Positions 25,129 through 31,852 of a stretch of DNA of 64,000 nucleotides are shown in pieces. The DNA is from Sulfuricurvum sp. MLSB. Lineage in GTDB: Bacteria > Campylobacterota > Campylobacteria > Campylobacterales > Sulfurimonadaceae. Every line of letters begins with the position of its first letter. The stretch's first letter is position 1. The stretch spans positions 1 through 64,000 of the forward strand of contig NZ_JQGL01000006.1 of the NCBI RefSeq assembly GCF_000747095.1. Direction: 5' to 3'. The notes beneath the pieces were generated by a model that was given only the letters and a program-made list of their open reading frames with translations, made no database searches and was not told the origin of the DNA. The translations under genes and the position numbers were made by a program.

Positions 25129-26156
25129 TGATTCGTTTCCTTTGTTTTATTATTTTTAGCACTGACCATCTGCTCAGTCATCTTAACAATATCCTTCTCC
25201 AGCAGCAATGGAGGGAGATTATCCTCAAACGTTTTATCCGCCATATTCCATCCGACAAACGAGCTGTACACTAATTTTTCAATTTCTTGATAAGAACCTA
25301 TATCTATCGGCTGGCCTTCTTTATGCGTATTTTTGGTAATTACTAGTGGATAAAATTCCAATGTTTTTTTTTCTTTACCGCTAAACGTCACATGATAGCG
25401 GATCATATCTCGCTCTTGCTGTGCCTTTGTCATAAGCCAATTTGCCATATTCAACGCCAAGCCAACCCCAGCTACTGCCATCCCTGCATTTCCGCCACCA
25501 TTTGGTGTTCCCAACTGCGCAGTCGATCCTGCACGCATCAGGTCATTACCTAAACTTGAGTTTGACCCATTGGAAGATGCTGTTTGATTCTTGACTTTTA
25601 ATGCTGAATTTTTTTGAATATACTCTTTATATTCATTCTCAGCCATACAAACATCAATACCAATTTTTATTGTCAAGTCGGGATTTTCATTTTCTTTCAC
25701 AAGTTGATAACCGCTTTCTTCAAACCCTTTTGCCAGATAGTTATGGTTATAGCATCCCCTGTAGGGATTGATAACATATCCAAGTGACTTATCACCAAAA
25801 AATAGATTGGTCGCAAGAATACTAAAGCGTCCTGAATAGGGAACATTTGTCGCTTCAATGGCGTTTCTGACTGCTATTGCGGCCACATCTCTTTCATAAT
25901 GGGCTTGAGATGCATTATCTGTAGCTGTTTGCACATCAATAACTTCCCCAAAGATTTTTGCGCTGCCAAGCTTTGCGGATTTCAGTTCACCGGTCTGAGT
26001 CAGTTTCGAAAAAAGATCAAATGCTTTATGGAATAATTCCTGAGGTGTTTTCCCTTCTTCGTACACGATTGCTAATTTTTTCCTGGGCAACTCTTCTCCA
26101 TGCAATCCTATGAGAAGTGCTGACAAAGATGAAATGAATAAGAGTTTCTTTGGCAT
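25125..26156 (-). CDS. Exported protein, unknown function
   Basis: 343 residues with a signal peptide (KKLLFISSLSALLIGLHGEE). The mature part has a conserved-looking NPYRGCYNHNYLAKGFEESGYQLV stretch, a central low-complexity Ser/Gly/Asn region (SSNGSNSSLGNDLM) and a short hydrophobic, Gly-rich GMAVAGVGLALNMANWLM segment that could be a membrane-active helix. No family recognised. Sits between two lipoprotein genes with overlapping or near-touching ends, so the three are likely one operon acting in the envelope. Confidence 0.7.
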   Translation of the reverse strand: MPKKLLFISSLSALLIGLHGEELPRKKLAIVYEEGKTPQELFHKAFDLFSKLTQTGELKSAKLGSAKIFGEVIDVQTATDNASQAHYERDVAAIAVRNAIEATNVPYSGRFSILATNLFFGDKSLGYVINPYRGCYNHNYLAKGFEESGYQLVKENENPDLTIKIGIDVCMAENEYKEYIQKNSALKVKNQTASSNGSNSSLGNDLMRAGSTAQLGTPNGGGNAGMAVAGVGLALNMANWLMTKAQQERDMIRYHVTFSGKEKKTLEFYPLVITKNTHKEGQPIDIGSYQEIEKLVYSSFVGWNMADKTFEDNLPPLLLEKDIVKMTEQMVSAKNNKTKETNQ

Positions 26157-26167
26157 AAAAGCTCTTT

Positions 26168-26704
26168 TTATTTGAATTCTGAATAGCTCGGGGCTTCTTT
26201 AGCCTCTATCATTAGCTGCTTTGATTTTAGGTATTCTATCACTTCGCTTGCATCCAATACGGCCACGGTGTCGGCAGGTTTCTCTTTATACATACGAATT
26301 GCACCCGATGAACCTTTATCGGTTACAAACATACCACAAGCATCATTTGAGAAGAGCCTTCCTGCAGCTGCTTGCAATAAAACATTTCCTGCAGCATTGT
26401 TTTGAGTGCATTTTTCTAAATATTGTTCCGGCGTAGTGATGGACATATCTTTAACGACTTTAGGAATGGACAATTCAAAGTAGCGATAACCAGAGCGAAG
26501 AGTTTCTTCTGCCGCAATTTGAAGATAGCGGGTATTAGTTGTATTAATAGAACGCGAACTTGCAAAGGTTGATGTAGGCGTTACAGACAAACCTCTTATA
26601 TTTTCTTTTGTTCCTAATCCTTTGGCTATATAAGCCTCTTTAACCGAACATCCGCTTAGCAACAAAATTCCGATAACTCCAATAGCCGATATTATTGAAT
26701 TCAT
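26168..26704 (-). CDS. Putative lipoprotein, unknown function
   Basis: 178 residues, signal with lipobox IGILLLSGCSVKEAY. Mature part contains RYLQIAAEETLRSGYRYFELSIPK and a Cys pair (EKCTQNNAAG and NDACGMF) that could form a disulphide. Not recognised; the 'AAEETLRSGYRYF' phrase is like small outer-membrane-associated lipoproteins that collect in CC0125/CC1285-type families, but I would not assign it. First gene of the three-gene exported set, divergent from a small XRE gene. Confidence 0.72.
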   Translation of the reverse strand: MNSIISAIGVIGILLLSGCSVKEAYIAKGLGTKENIRGLSVTPTSTFASSRSINTTNTRYLQIAAEETLRSGYRYFELSIPKVVKDMSITTPEQYLEKCTQNNAAGNVLLQAAAGRLFSNDACGMFVTDKGSSGAIRMYKEKPADTVAVLDASEVIEYLKSKQLMIEAKEAPSYSEFK

Positions 26705-26759
26705 GCGTATCCTTTTTTTAAATTAATCGCGAAAATTTTATCTTCGCTATTCTTTGCGC

Positions 26760-26773
26760 TCACTTAATAGTGA
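26760..26773. promoter_or_regulatory. Dyad TCACT-TAAT-AGTGA in divergent spacer
   Basis: Perfect 5-bp dyad with a four-base centre in the 116-bp gap between the lipoprotein operon and the XRE gene; a second AGTGA half-site abuts the XRE start codon (26816-26820). A plausible operator for that regulator. Confidence 0.4.
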
Positions 26774-26820
26774 TTGTTTATATTTGATCCATTTCATTAG
26801 AATCACCCATCTTTTAGTGA

Positions 26821-27093
26821 GTGAAATTTGATTTGTCCAAAGAAGAACATCCTGACATCAAAGCGTATTATGATGCATTGACCGAACATATCAAACTGCT
26901 CCGAAAAGAACGGGGAATCAGTCAGTTAAAATTGGCCAATATTCTGGGTCACAACTCCACTTCATTTATTGCCCGGATTGAACTGCGTCAGAACAAGGCC
27001 AATTACAATCTTGCCCATCTTGTTCTTTTGGCAAAAGAATGGAGCCTGGAGGTCAAAGACCTCCTTCCTGATTACCCAGTCCTCTTCAAATAA
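26821..27093 (+). CDS. Small XRE-family helix-turn-helix regulator
   Basis: 90 residues, essentially one HTH domain: LTEHIKLLRKERGISQLKLANILGHNSTSFIARIELRQNK. Start is GTG at 26821 (no ATG is available in this frame); ribosome site weak. Divergent from the exported-protein operon and convergent with the nine-gene operon, so it could control either. Similar to antitoxin-type or element-maintenance regulators in size. Confidence 0.72.
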   Translation: MKFDLSKEEHPDIKAYYDALTEHIKLLRKERGISQLKLANILGHNSTSFIARIELRQNKANYNLAHLVLLAKEWSLEVKDLLPDYPVLFK

Positions 27094-27120
27094 AACATTT
27101 ATCTTACTTGGATTATCCGC

Positions 27121-27408
27121 TCATACTTTATTAAAGTGCTCTTTTTCCTCTATTCGTTTCAACGCCTTATCTACCCGTTTGTTCATGAGATGCCTCAGAT
27201 ACAGCAGCGCCAGGATCACTACCGTCTCTACGGCGATCACGACCCCTTTTTTTCCATTGATCAGATATCCCGCGTAACTCGAGGAAAAATAGGCAAGCGT
27301 ATAGATAACAACGGGATACCATTTTTTGAGGGCTGATAGAAGATACAGCCCAACGAGATACATCAGCCCAAAAAGTCCCATCGGCAGATAGAGCTCAAAC
27401 GTTTCCAT
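27121..27408 (-). CDS. Small membrane protein, ninth gene of unknown operon
   Basis: 95 residues from the ATG at 27408, overlapping the upstream gene by 14 bases. Two or three membrane spans (YLPMGLFGLMYLVGLYLLSAL, VVIYTLAYFSSSYAGYLI, GVVIAVETVVILALLYL) and a basic Lys/Arg tail. No family recognised. Track start at 27534 is inside the previous gene. Confidence 0.62.
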   Translation of the reverse strand: METFELYLPMGLFGLMYLVGLYLLSALKKWYPVVIYTLAYFSSSYAGYLINGKKGVVIAVETVVILALLYLRHLMNKRVDKALKRIEEKEHFNKV

Positions 27409-27928
27409 GATCGTCTTCTCTCTTTTCTTCAGACCGCCGGTTGCGTTTTTCGGCATAGGATTGAAAGTCGAATGTTTTACATTCCGCGCCCGTTCCAATC
27501 CTCTCCTCGATGATCCTCGCACACTCGGCGTCATCGGCCAGCTCTTCCATCAGGTGTTCAATAGAGAGCTCGATCGAGCGTTTGACGCGATAGGCGGTTT
27601 CACTATTTTCCCCGAAAGCGAGGCTGAGTTCCCTCATCGCCGCATCGGGCAGGATAAGCCTCCATGCCTCCCGGCTATATGGCACCCCTTGTAGATTCCG
27701 ATCTTCGGGAGGAATGAAAGGTTTTGATGGGGGGAAATCTTCTTGGGCAACATACTTGTAATGCTCGATCATCCGGGGATCATTGCCGGCTCTTTCCCAG
27801 CGTTCGAGTTCTTCTTGATCTTTGACATGTTTTTGCTGTACACGTACCTGATTTTCGTGATAGAACCAATAAATTACTATACCCGACGCTATGGTGAAAG
27901 CCATGATCGCAATAACATAGAGCTCCAT
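27395..27928 (-). CDS. Single-span membrane protein, eighth gene of unknown operon
   Basis: 177 residues from the ATG at 27928. One N-terminal span (ELYVIAIMAFTIASGIVIYWFY), then a soluble, acidic and helical part (VKDQEELERWERAGNDP; SIELSIEHLMEELADDAECARIIEERIG). Looks like an anchored cytoplasmic domain. Start lies just after the preceding stop at 27930. Not recognised. Confidence 0.65.
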   Translation of the reverse strand: MELYVIAIMAFTIASGIVIYWFYHENQVRVQQKHVKDQEELERWERAGNDPRMIEHYKYVAQEDFPPSKPFIPPEDRNLQGVPYSREAWRLILPDAAMRELSLAFGENSETAYRVKRSIELSIEHLMEELADDAECARIIEERIGTGAECKTFDFQSYAEKRNRRSEEKREDDHGNV

Positions 27929-27929
27929 A

Positions 27930-28343
27930 TCAGTCTCCGTTGAGACAATAGACCGGACGGATCCCTGAAGCGGCCGCCAGGGCAACAAACAGCGCGATGA
28001 GTCCCAGCAGCGTCATCGGGATATAGAGGATGCTCTGTGCTAGGCTTCCTGCCAGTGCAACAAGCGGCCGGGTGTGTTTGAAATTGTTCCGAATCTGGAC
28101 AATGAATATCCACAGACCGATGAAGAGAATAATCATCCCATTCAGCGGATCACCCTGCCAGTTGGACCTGGCCATATGGTATCCCGCATACATCGCCACA
28201 TACGAGGCGGCGTACCATCCGAAGCTGTATGTTGTAAAGAAGTGGTATTTCGCTTCCTTGTAGGTGAAGCTATTGAACCACAGCATAAACCGATAGAGTG
28301 CGATCACTGCAGCAAACGCTGCGATTATTTTTAAAATAAACAT
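27930..28343 (-). CDS. Polytopic membrane protein, seventh gene of unknown operon
   Basis: 137 residues with about four membrane spans (LKIIAAFAAVIALYRFMLWF; YAASYVAMYAGYHMA; LNGMIILFIGLWIFIVQI; ILYIPMTLLGLIALFVALAAA). No known motif. Spaced by one base or so from the next gene, indicating cotranslation. Confidence 0.65.
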   Translation of the reverse strand: MFILKIIAAFAAVIALYRFMLWFNSFTYKEAKYHFFTTYSFGWYAASYVAMYAGYHMARSNWQGDPLNGMIILFIGLWIFIVQIRNNFKHTRPLVALAGSLAQSILYIPMTLLGLIALFVALAAASGIRPVYCLNGD

Positions 28344-28352
28344 GGTTTCTCC

Positions 28353-28613
28353 TTACGTTTCATTCTTTTGGGGGCGGTACCCCTTTTTAGTTTTTTGAAG
28401 CAGAAGGATCTGTAAGTATTCTTCTGCTTGTTCCTGATTCCCGTAATAGGTTTTTATGACCCCTTTGGGGGAGATTTTGGAGGAGGATCCAAAGGTTCGG
28501 ATCACCACCCACTCCCCAAACAGAGAGGAGACAAGCTCGATGGTGTATCGGCGCTCTTTGCCTTTGACACTACGATAGAGTGTTCTCATCATCGTCGTAT
28601 TCACTCTGATCAT
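28353..28613 (-). CDS. Stand-alone WGR-like protein
   Basis: 86 residues from the ATG at 28613 (a second ATG pair at 28595 is possible). The core YTIELVSSLFGEWVVIRTFG, followed by GVIKTYYGNQEQAEEYLQILLLQKTKKGYR, matches the WGR fold (YxLxLxxxLFGxWxLxRxWGR...A...KxxKGY), except that the signature Trp-Gly-Arg reads T-F-G. WGR domains bind nucleic acids in PARPs and in some plasmid- or defence-linked proteins. Sixth gene of the operon; the only predicted nucleic-acid binder besides the RNase H-like one. Confidence 0.65.
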   Translation of the reverse strand: MIRVNTTMMRTLYRSVKGKERRYTIELVSSLFGEWVVIRTFGSSSKISPKGVIKTYYGNQEQAEEYLQILLLQKTKKGYRPQKNET

Positions 28614-28722
28614 TCTCTTGATCTTTTCTCTCAAGATACAACCCGTACAGCCCAAACAGACCGATCCATATCATGCTGCCCAGCAGAATAACTGCGGGAT
28701 TGAATACACTGTTAAATTCCAT
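28570..28722 (-). CDS. 50-residue membrane protein, fifth gene of unknown operon
   Basis: From the ATG at 28722 (GAGGAAGGA-type ribosome site upstream) it encodes one membrane helix (PAVILLGSMIWIGLFGLYGLYL) followed by a highly charged tail (RKDQENDQSEYDDDEN). It overlaps the WGR gene start. Below the usual size cut-off, but position, ribosome site and composition support it. Confidence 0.55.
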   Translation of the reverse strand: MEFNSVFNPAVILLGSMIWIGLFGLYGLYLERKDQENDQSEYDDDENTLS

Positions 28723-28733
28723 TCCTTCCTCCT

Positions 28734-29435
28734 CTATGCGCACACCAGGGCGCGGCATTCGTTTCTGGCATCCTCTATCCAGCTCTCATCGAACCGCACT
28801 TCTCTTAGAAAGTTATCCAGAGCAATCCGTTTAATCGCATGGACATTTCCGAAGCGCTCATGGAGTTTGTCTCTGAGCGTCTTTGAGCCCAGTTGTCTGA
28901 GCAGCGATAGGACCAGCTTGTTCGCGTTGTTCATCCCTTTGGGCAGCTCTTTGTAAAAAGGGGCCGCCTGGCTGATGGAGCAGAGAAACCCGTAGGTATC
29001 GCCCCGGGCAAGGGGCATGAACATCGCCACCAGCATTTGCTCGCTCAAGGAGCCAAGATGCGATTCCAGCAATGCAAGATGGGGCAGCTTCTCTTTTTTA
29101 GGCCGTGCCTGCGATGCCAGGCGGTCCACCGTTTTTAGGTATTCGCGCTTGAACCACATGAACTGGATCTTCTCGAACATCGGCGCATAAAATCCCTTTA
29201 ATGCTTCGGTATCGATGTTGATGTTGTCATAGACAAAGACACTGTTGCGATGGTTATTCAAGAGCGCATGCTCGATCGCGCAGATCAGGGCCATCTCTTC
29301 AGCCTCGTTGACTCCCGTAGCGCAGAGGCTGAGGGAGTGGGTCTGGCCGCTGGAGAGGTTTTTGATGCCGATGCCGGCATGGCCGGTATCAGGATCAAAC
29401 GACGCGTCGCTCAGATAGATGACGTTGGGCTGCAT
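28734..29435 (-). CDS. RNase H-fold protein of unknown function
   Basis: 233 residues from the ATG at 29435. The first ~80 residues match an RNase HI-like fold: strand NVIYLSDASFDPDTGHAGIGIKNL with the first acidic residue, GVNEAEEMALICAIEHAL with the Glu, and SVFVYDNINID with the next Asp. Three of the four usual catalytic acids are thus placed; the C-terminal ~150 residues are helical and unlike RNase HI. It may be an active nuclease or a binding module. Fourth gene of the operon and its only likely enzyme. Confidence 0.7.
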   Translation of the reverse strand: MQPNVIYLSDASFDPDTGHAGIGIKNLSSGQTHSLSLCATGVNEAEEMALICAIEHALLNNHRNSVFVYDNINIDTEALKGFYAPMFEKIQFMWFKREYLKTVDRLASQARPKKEKLPHLALLESHLGSLSEQMLVAMFMPLARGDTYGFLCSISQAAPFYKELPKGMNNANKLVLSLLRQLGSKTLRDKLHERFGNVHAIKRIALDNFLREVRFDESWIEDARNECRALVCA

Positions 29436-29764
29436 GGGTGTTCTCCTTTTGCGCACGCCTCAAGCAGGTGTACCTTCAATCCGAGCTCCTGAAGCTCCAG
29501 CTTCTTGAGTCGCTGTTTTTCCATCAGGATCATCGCGGTATCGAACTCCCTGACCCGGAGAAGCTCTTCGACAATCGATTCGATCCTCTCCTGGATCCTT
29601 TCGGGTAGCTCTGATGCCCCCCGTTTCATGAAACCGGTTTCAAAGATCGTGTTCCATCCCACCTTGATCATCAGGATCACCAGGATCATCGCCCCGCTCA
29701 TGAGTGCGAACACCAGAAAGATTTCAAAAAAATGGTGCAGTTGAAGCCAATCAAGAACGCGCAT
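29411..29764 (-). CDS. Membrane protein, third gene of unknown operon
   Basis: 117 residues. One N-terminal span (FFEIFLVFALMSGAMILVILMIKVGW), then a helical cytoplasmic part with coiled-coil character (LPERIQERIESIVEELLRVREFDTAMILMEKQRLKKLELQEL). Overlaps the upstream gene by 14 bases and the RNase H-like gene by ~25, so translation is closely coupled. Confidence 0.65.
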   Translation of the reverse strand: MRVLDWLQLHHFFEIFLVFALMSGAMILVILMIKVGWNTIFETGFMKRGASELPERIQERIESIVEELLRVREFDTAMILMEKQRLKKLELQELGLKVHLLEACAKGEHPCSPTSSI

Positions 29765-30272
29765 CGTTCACCTCCTGGGGATTGGTCTTTTCAGTGCTTT
29801 TAATCACTCTTTTGCCCGACCAGTAGGATAGTCCCGTTCCCGCACGTATCCCAAGACGGGCCAACAGCGACATGGCCGTCGAGAAAAGGAAAAAGATCAG
29901 CGGTTCAAACGCCATAGACGAGGGAAACTCTTTGCCCCGGACGCTGCAGAGTCCCGCATCGTTCAAGACGGTATCGCCTTTGATGAACTGTCCCTCTACA
30001 AGAATCCACCCGTTGGCCGGATCGGCGATGGTTCGTGTTCCTCTCCACAACCCGCACTCGATGCTGTGGCCTTGTTTAAACTCCTCATAAACGAACCGCT
30101 TGTTGGCCTCATCCTCAAGATTGCTCTGAAGGATCAGGGTATTCATGAAAAGAATAAGGATCCCCAGTAACGCGACAGCTGTGTTGGCGAACATAGTCAT
30201 CCCCATACCGATCATGACCGTTCCATAGAACACCCATGTGAACGGATCGCTGAAATTCAGTACCGTTTCCAT
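29751..30272 (-). CDS. Membrane protein, second gene of unknown operon
   Basis: 173 residues. Two N-terminal spans (FTWVFYGTVMIGMGMTMFAN; TAVALLGILILFMNTLIL), a central soluble stretch with two Cys (SIECGLWRG; NDAGLCSVRG) and a third span (FEPLIFFLFSTAMSLLARLGI). The central part (ADPANGWILVEGQFIKGDTV) may face the periplasm. Not recognised. Confidence 0.65.
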   Translation of the reverse strand: METVLNFSDPFTWVFYGTVMIGMGMTMFANTAVALLGILILFMNTLILQSNLEDEANKRFVYEEFKQGHSIECGLWRGTRTIADPANGWILVEGQFIKGDTVLNDAGLCSVRGKEFPSSMAFEPLIFFLFSTAMSLLARLGIRAGTGLSYWSGKRVIKSTEKTNPQEVNDARS

Positions 30273-30273
30273 C

Positions 30274-30681
30274 CTAACACTCCTTTATTATGGTCTGTTC
30301 GATCACTTCAAGACGCTCATGGATCCGATACTGCTCGTGCTTACACAGATAATGGCTGCGGATGTCACGCTTCATGATCCCACATACGGTGTACCAGGTA
30401 AAGCCCAAAAAGCTTTTTTTGACGATCAGCTCCTCAGGATGGCAGCACAAAAGCTTTTCATAATCCCACCCGCTCTCTTTATGCTCCGTATAAAGGGTCT
30501 GTTCCCCCTCGATCTCGTAGCGATTCTTCTCGGCATCGTAGTGCAATATGGCGTTGCGGAATATCTTGTCCTGTTCATGGCACTCCACAAAGTAAAATCT
30601 CTCCCCCCTGGGATTGATCAGTATCTCTTTACGCGCTTCATCGATCAGTAGATCGATCTCTTTATACATAACCTCGCTCAT
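30274..30681 (-). CDS. Unknown soluble protein, first gene of nine-gene operon
   Basis: 135 residues, ATG at 30681 with GGAGA six bases upstream. Soluble, with four Cys including CCHPEE and CKHEQYR, which with nearby His could bind a metal, and a likely beta-rich N-terminal half (PRGERFYFVECHEQDKIF). No family recognised. One base separates its stop from the next gene. Confidence 0.65.
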   Translation of the reverse strand: MSEVMYKEIDLLIDEARKEILINPRGERFYFVECHEQDKIFRNAILHYDAEKNRYEIEGEQTLYTEHKESGWDYEKLLCCHPEELIVKKSFLGFTWYTVCGIMKRDIRSHYLCKHEQYRIHERLEVIEQTIIKEC

Positions 30682-31008
30682 GTCTGTCTCCCATTTTTAA
30701 GCGATTGTTACACCATCAAAAAAACAACGCCAGGCCGGAAAATTTCCTGAAAGAACACTCCTTCAGACAATACGACATTCTCCCCGATCGGGCCATTTTT
30801 TCAATCTGGTGTAGACAATGAATGAAAGCGCCTGTTCCGGATGCAAGGCGCCTGTAATGTAAGAAAGCCGATTCGGCAGCTACCCCGAATCATGTTTCAC
30901 CGAAAATATTTGAGAGTACTCCCGGTCGCGACTGAGGAAATTGTAGAATATTTTTTAAAGAAGCACAATAGCTCGAAATTATTCAAAAAAACACTGAATA
31001 TAGGGGTA

Positions 31009-31036
31009 TTGACAAACAAAATGTATTGGCTAAAAT
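31009..31036 (+). promoter_or_regulatory. Promoter for the serine recombinase
   Basis: TTGACA (31009-31014) and TAAAAT (31031-31036) with 16-bp spacing, reading towards the recombinase; the predicted start would lie just before the 11-bp inverted repeat at 31062-31085, so a protein bound there would block transcription. Confidence 0.6.
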
Positions 31037-31060
31037 AAGTGATTTTTCCAATTTTTATCT

Positions 31061-31174
31061 ATACGAAAAACAGTTGTTTTTCGTACATCGCTTCCAAATC
31101 TTTCAAATCAATCTGTCAAATAGCAATAAAATATACGAAAAACACTGTCGGAATAATATAATATACGAATACTG
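31061..31174. repeat. Repeated ATACGAAAAACA half-sites (putative res site/operator)
   Basis: A perfect 11-bp inverted repeat TACGAAAAACA/TGTTTTTCGTA with a two-base centre lies at 31062-31085. The same half-site recurs at 31133-31144 and, shortened (ATATACGAATAC), at 31161-31172, the latter 20-odd bases before the recombinase ATG. On the complementary strand all carry a CAGT...TTCGTATA core. Multiple half-sites upstream of a resolvase gene are typical of a res site that also autoregulates. Confidence 0.65.
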
Positions 31175-31193
31175 AAATTTGAGGTTTTCCGAC

Positions 31194-31775
31194 ATGCTGA
31201 TAGGATATATGCGCGTTTCGACTGACGGTGATCGGCAGAGTACAGATCTTCAACGTGATGCATTGATAAGTGCCGGGGTGGATGAGCGGCATATATTTGA
31301 AGACAAGGCTTCCGGATCCAAAGATGATCGTGCCGGGTTGGCACAGGCACTGGAATATTTTAAATCAGGAGACACCCTTGTCGTTTGGAAACTGGATCGT
31401 CTTGGGCGATCACTCCCCCATCTGATCGAAATCGTCAATCAGCTCAAATCCAGGGGAGTCGGATTCAAGTCTCTCACTGAGGGAATGGATACCTCCAGCC
31501 CTTCGGGTGAACTTCTATTTCATGTTTTCGGTGCATTGGCGCAGTTTGAGCGTTCATTGATCCAGGAACGGGTCAATGCCGGATTGGCAGCTGCGAAGAA
31601 GCGGGGGCGAATCGGTGGACGACCGCGAGCGATCCCTCAAGAGAAGATGGATGCTATTTTAGAGGCATTAAACAACGGAATGTCGAAAGCAGCGGTGTGT
31701 CGAACATTTGAAGTAAAGCGCTCCACATTAATTGATACCCTTAATCGAAAATCTGCAGAAAAATTCGCATATTAA
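31194..31775 (+). CDS. Serine recombinase (resolvase/DNA-invertase family)
   Basis: 193 residues from the ATG at 31194, with GAGG upstream. Catalytic N-terminal domain: MLIGYMRVSTDGDRQSTDLQ carries the nucleophilic Ser, and WKLDRLGRSLPHL the conserved Asp-Arg...Arg; linker helix region SPSGELLFHVFGALAQFERSLIQERV; C-terminal helix-turn-helix GGRPRAIPQEKMDAILEALNNGMSKAAVCRTFEVKRSTLIDTL. All key residues are present. Size fits small Pin/Tn3-type enzymes. No invertible segment is obvious next to it; it may resolve multimers of the excised island. Confidence 0.92.
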   Translation: MLIGYMRVSTDGDRQSTDLQRDALISAGVDERHIFEDKASGSKDDRAGLAQALEYFKSGDTLVVWKLDRLGRSLPHLIEIVNQLKSRGVGFKSLTEGMDTSSPSGELLFHVFGALAQFERSLIQERVNAGLAAAKKRGRIGGRPRAIPQEKMDAILEALNNGMSKAAVCRTFEVKRSTLIDTLNRKSAEKFAY

Positions 31776-31782
31776 GCCCCTA

Positions 31783-31796
31783 TCTAATGAATTAGA
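31783..31796. repeat. Dyad TCTAAT-GA-ATTAGA after recombinase gene
   Basis: Six-base perfect arms with a two-base centre, 8 bases after the recombinase stop and 57 bases before the Fic start. Either a small terminator without a T run or an operator of the Fic gene. Confidence 0.3.
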
Positions 31797-31852
31797 GATA
31801 AAATCAAAAATTCTTCATAAACTGAGCGATGTGTAATCATTAAGGAATCTCA

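Larger units (their letters stand above)
30682..31193. other. Intergenic region before the serine recombinase
   Basis: About 510 bases. Left part is the likely promoter/leader of the nine-gene operon (minus strand) and holds the palindrome CCCGATCGGG at 30783-30792. Right part holds a promoter at 31009-31036 and recombinase half-sites at 31061-31174. The track ORF at 30841-31038 lacks a ribosome site and recognisable product. Confidence 0.6.

Noticed and set aside
30841-31038. 65-residue ORF before the serine recombinase
   Set aside because: No ribosome site and it runs through the -35/-10 of the recombinase promoter.
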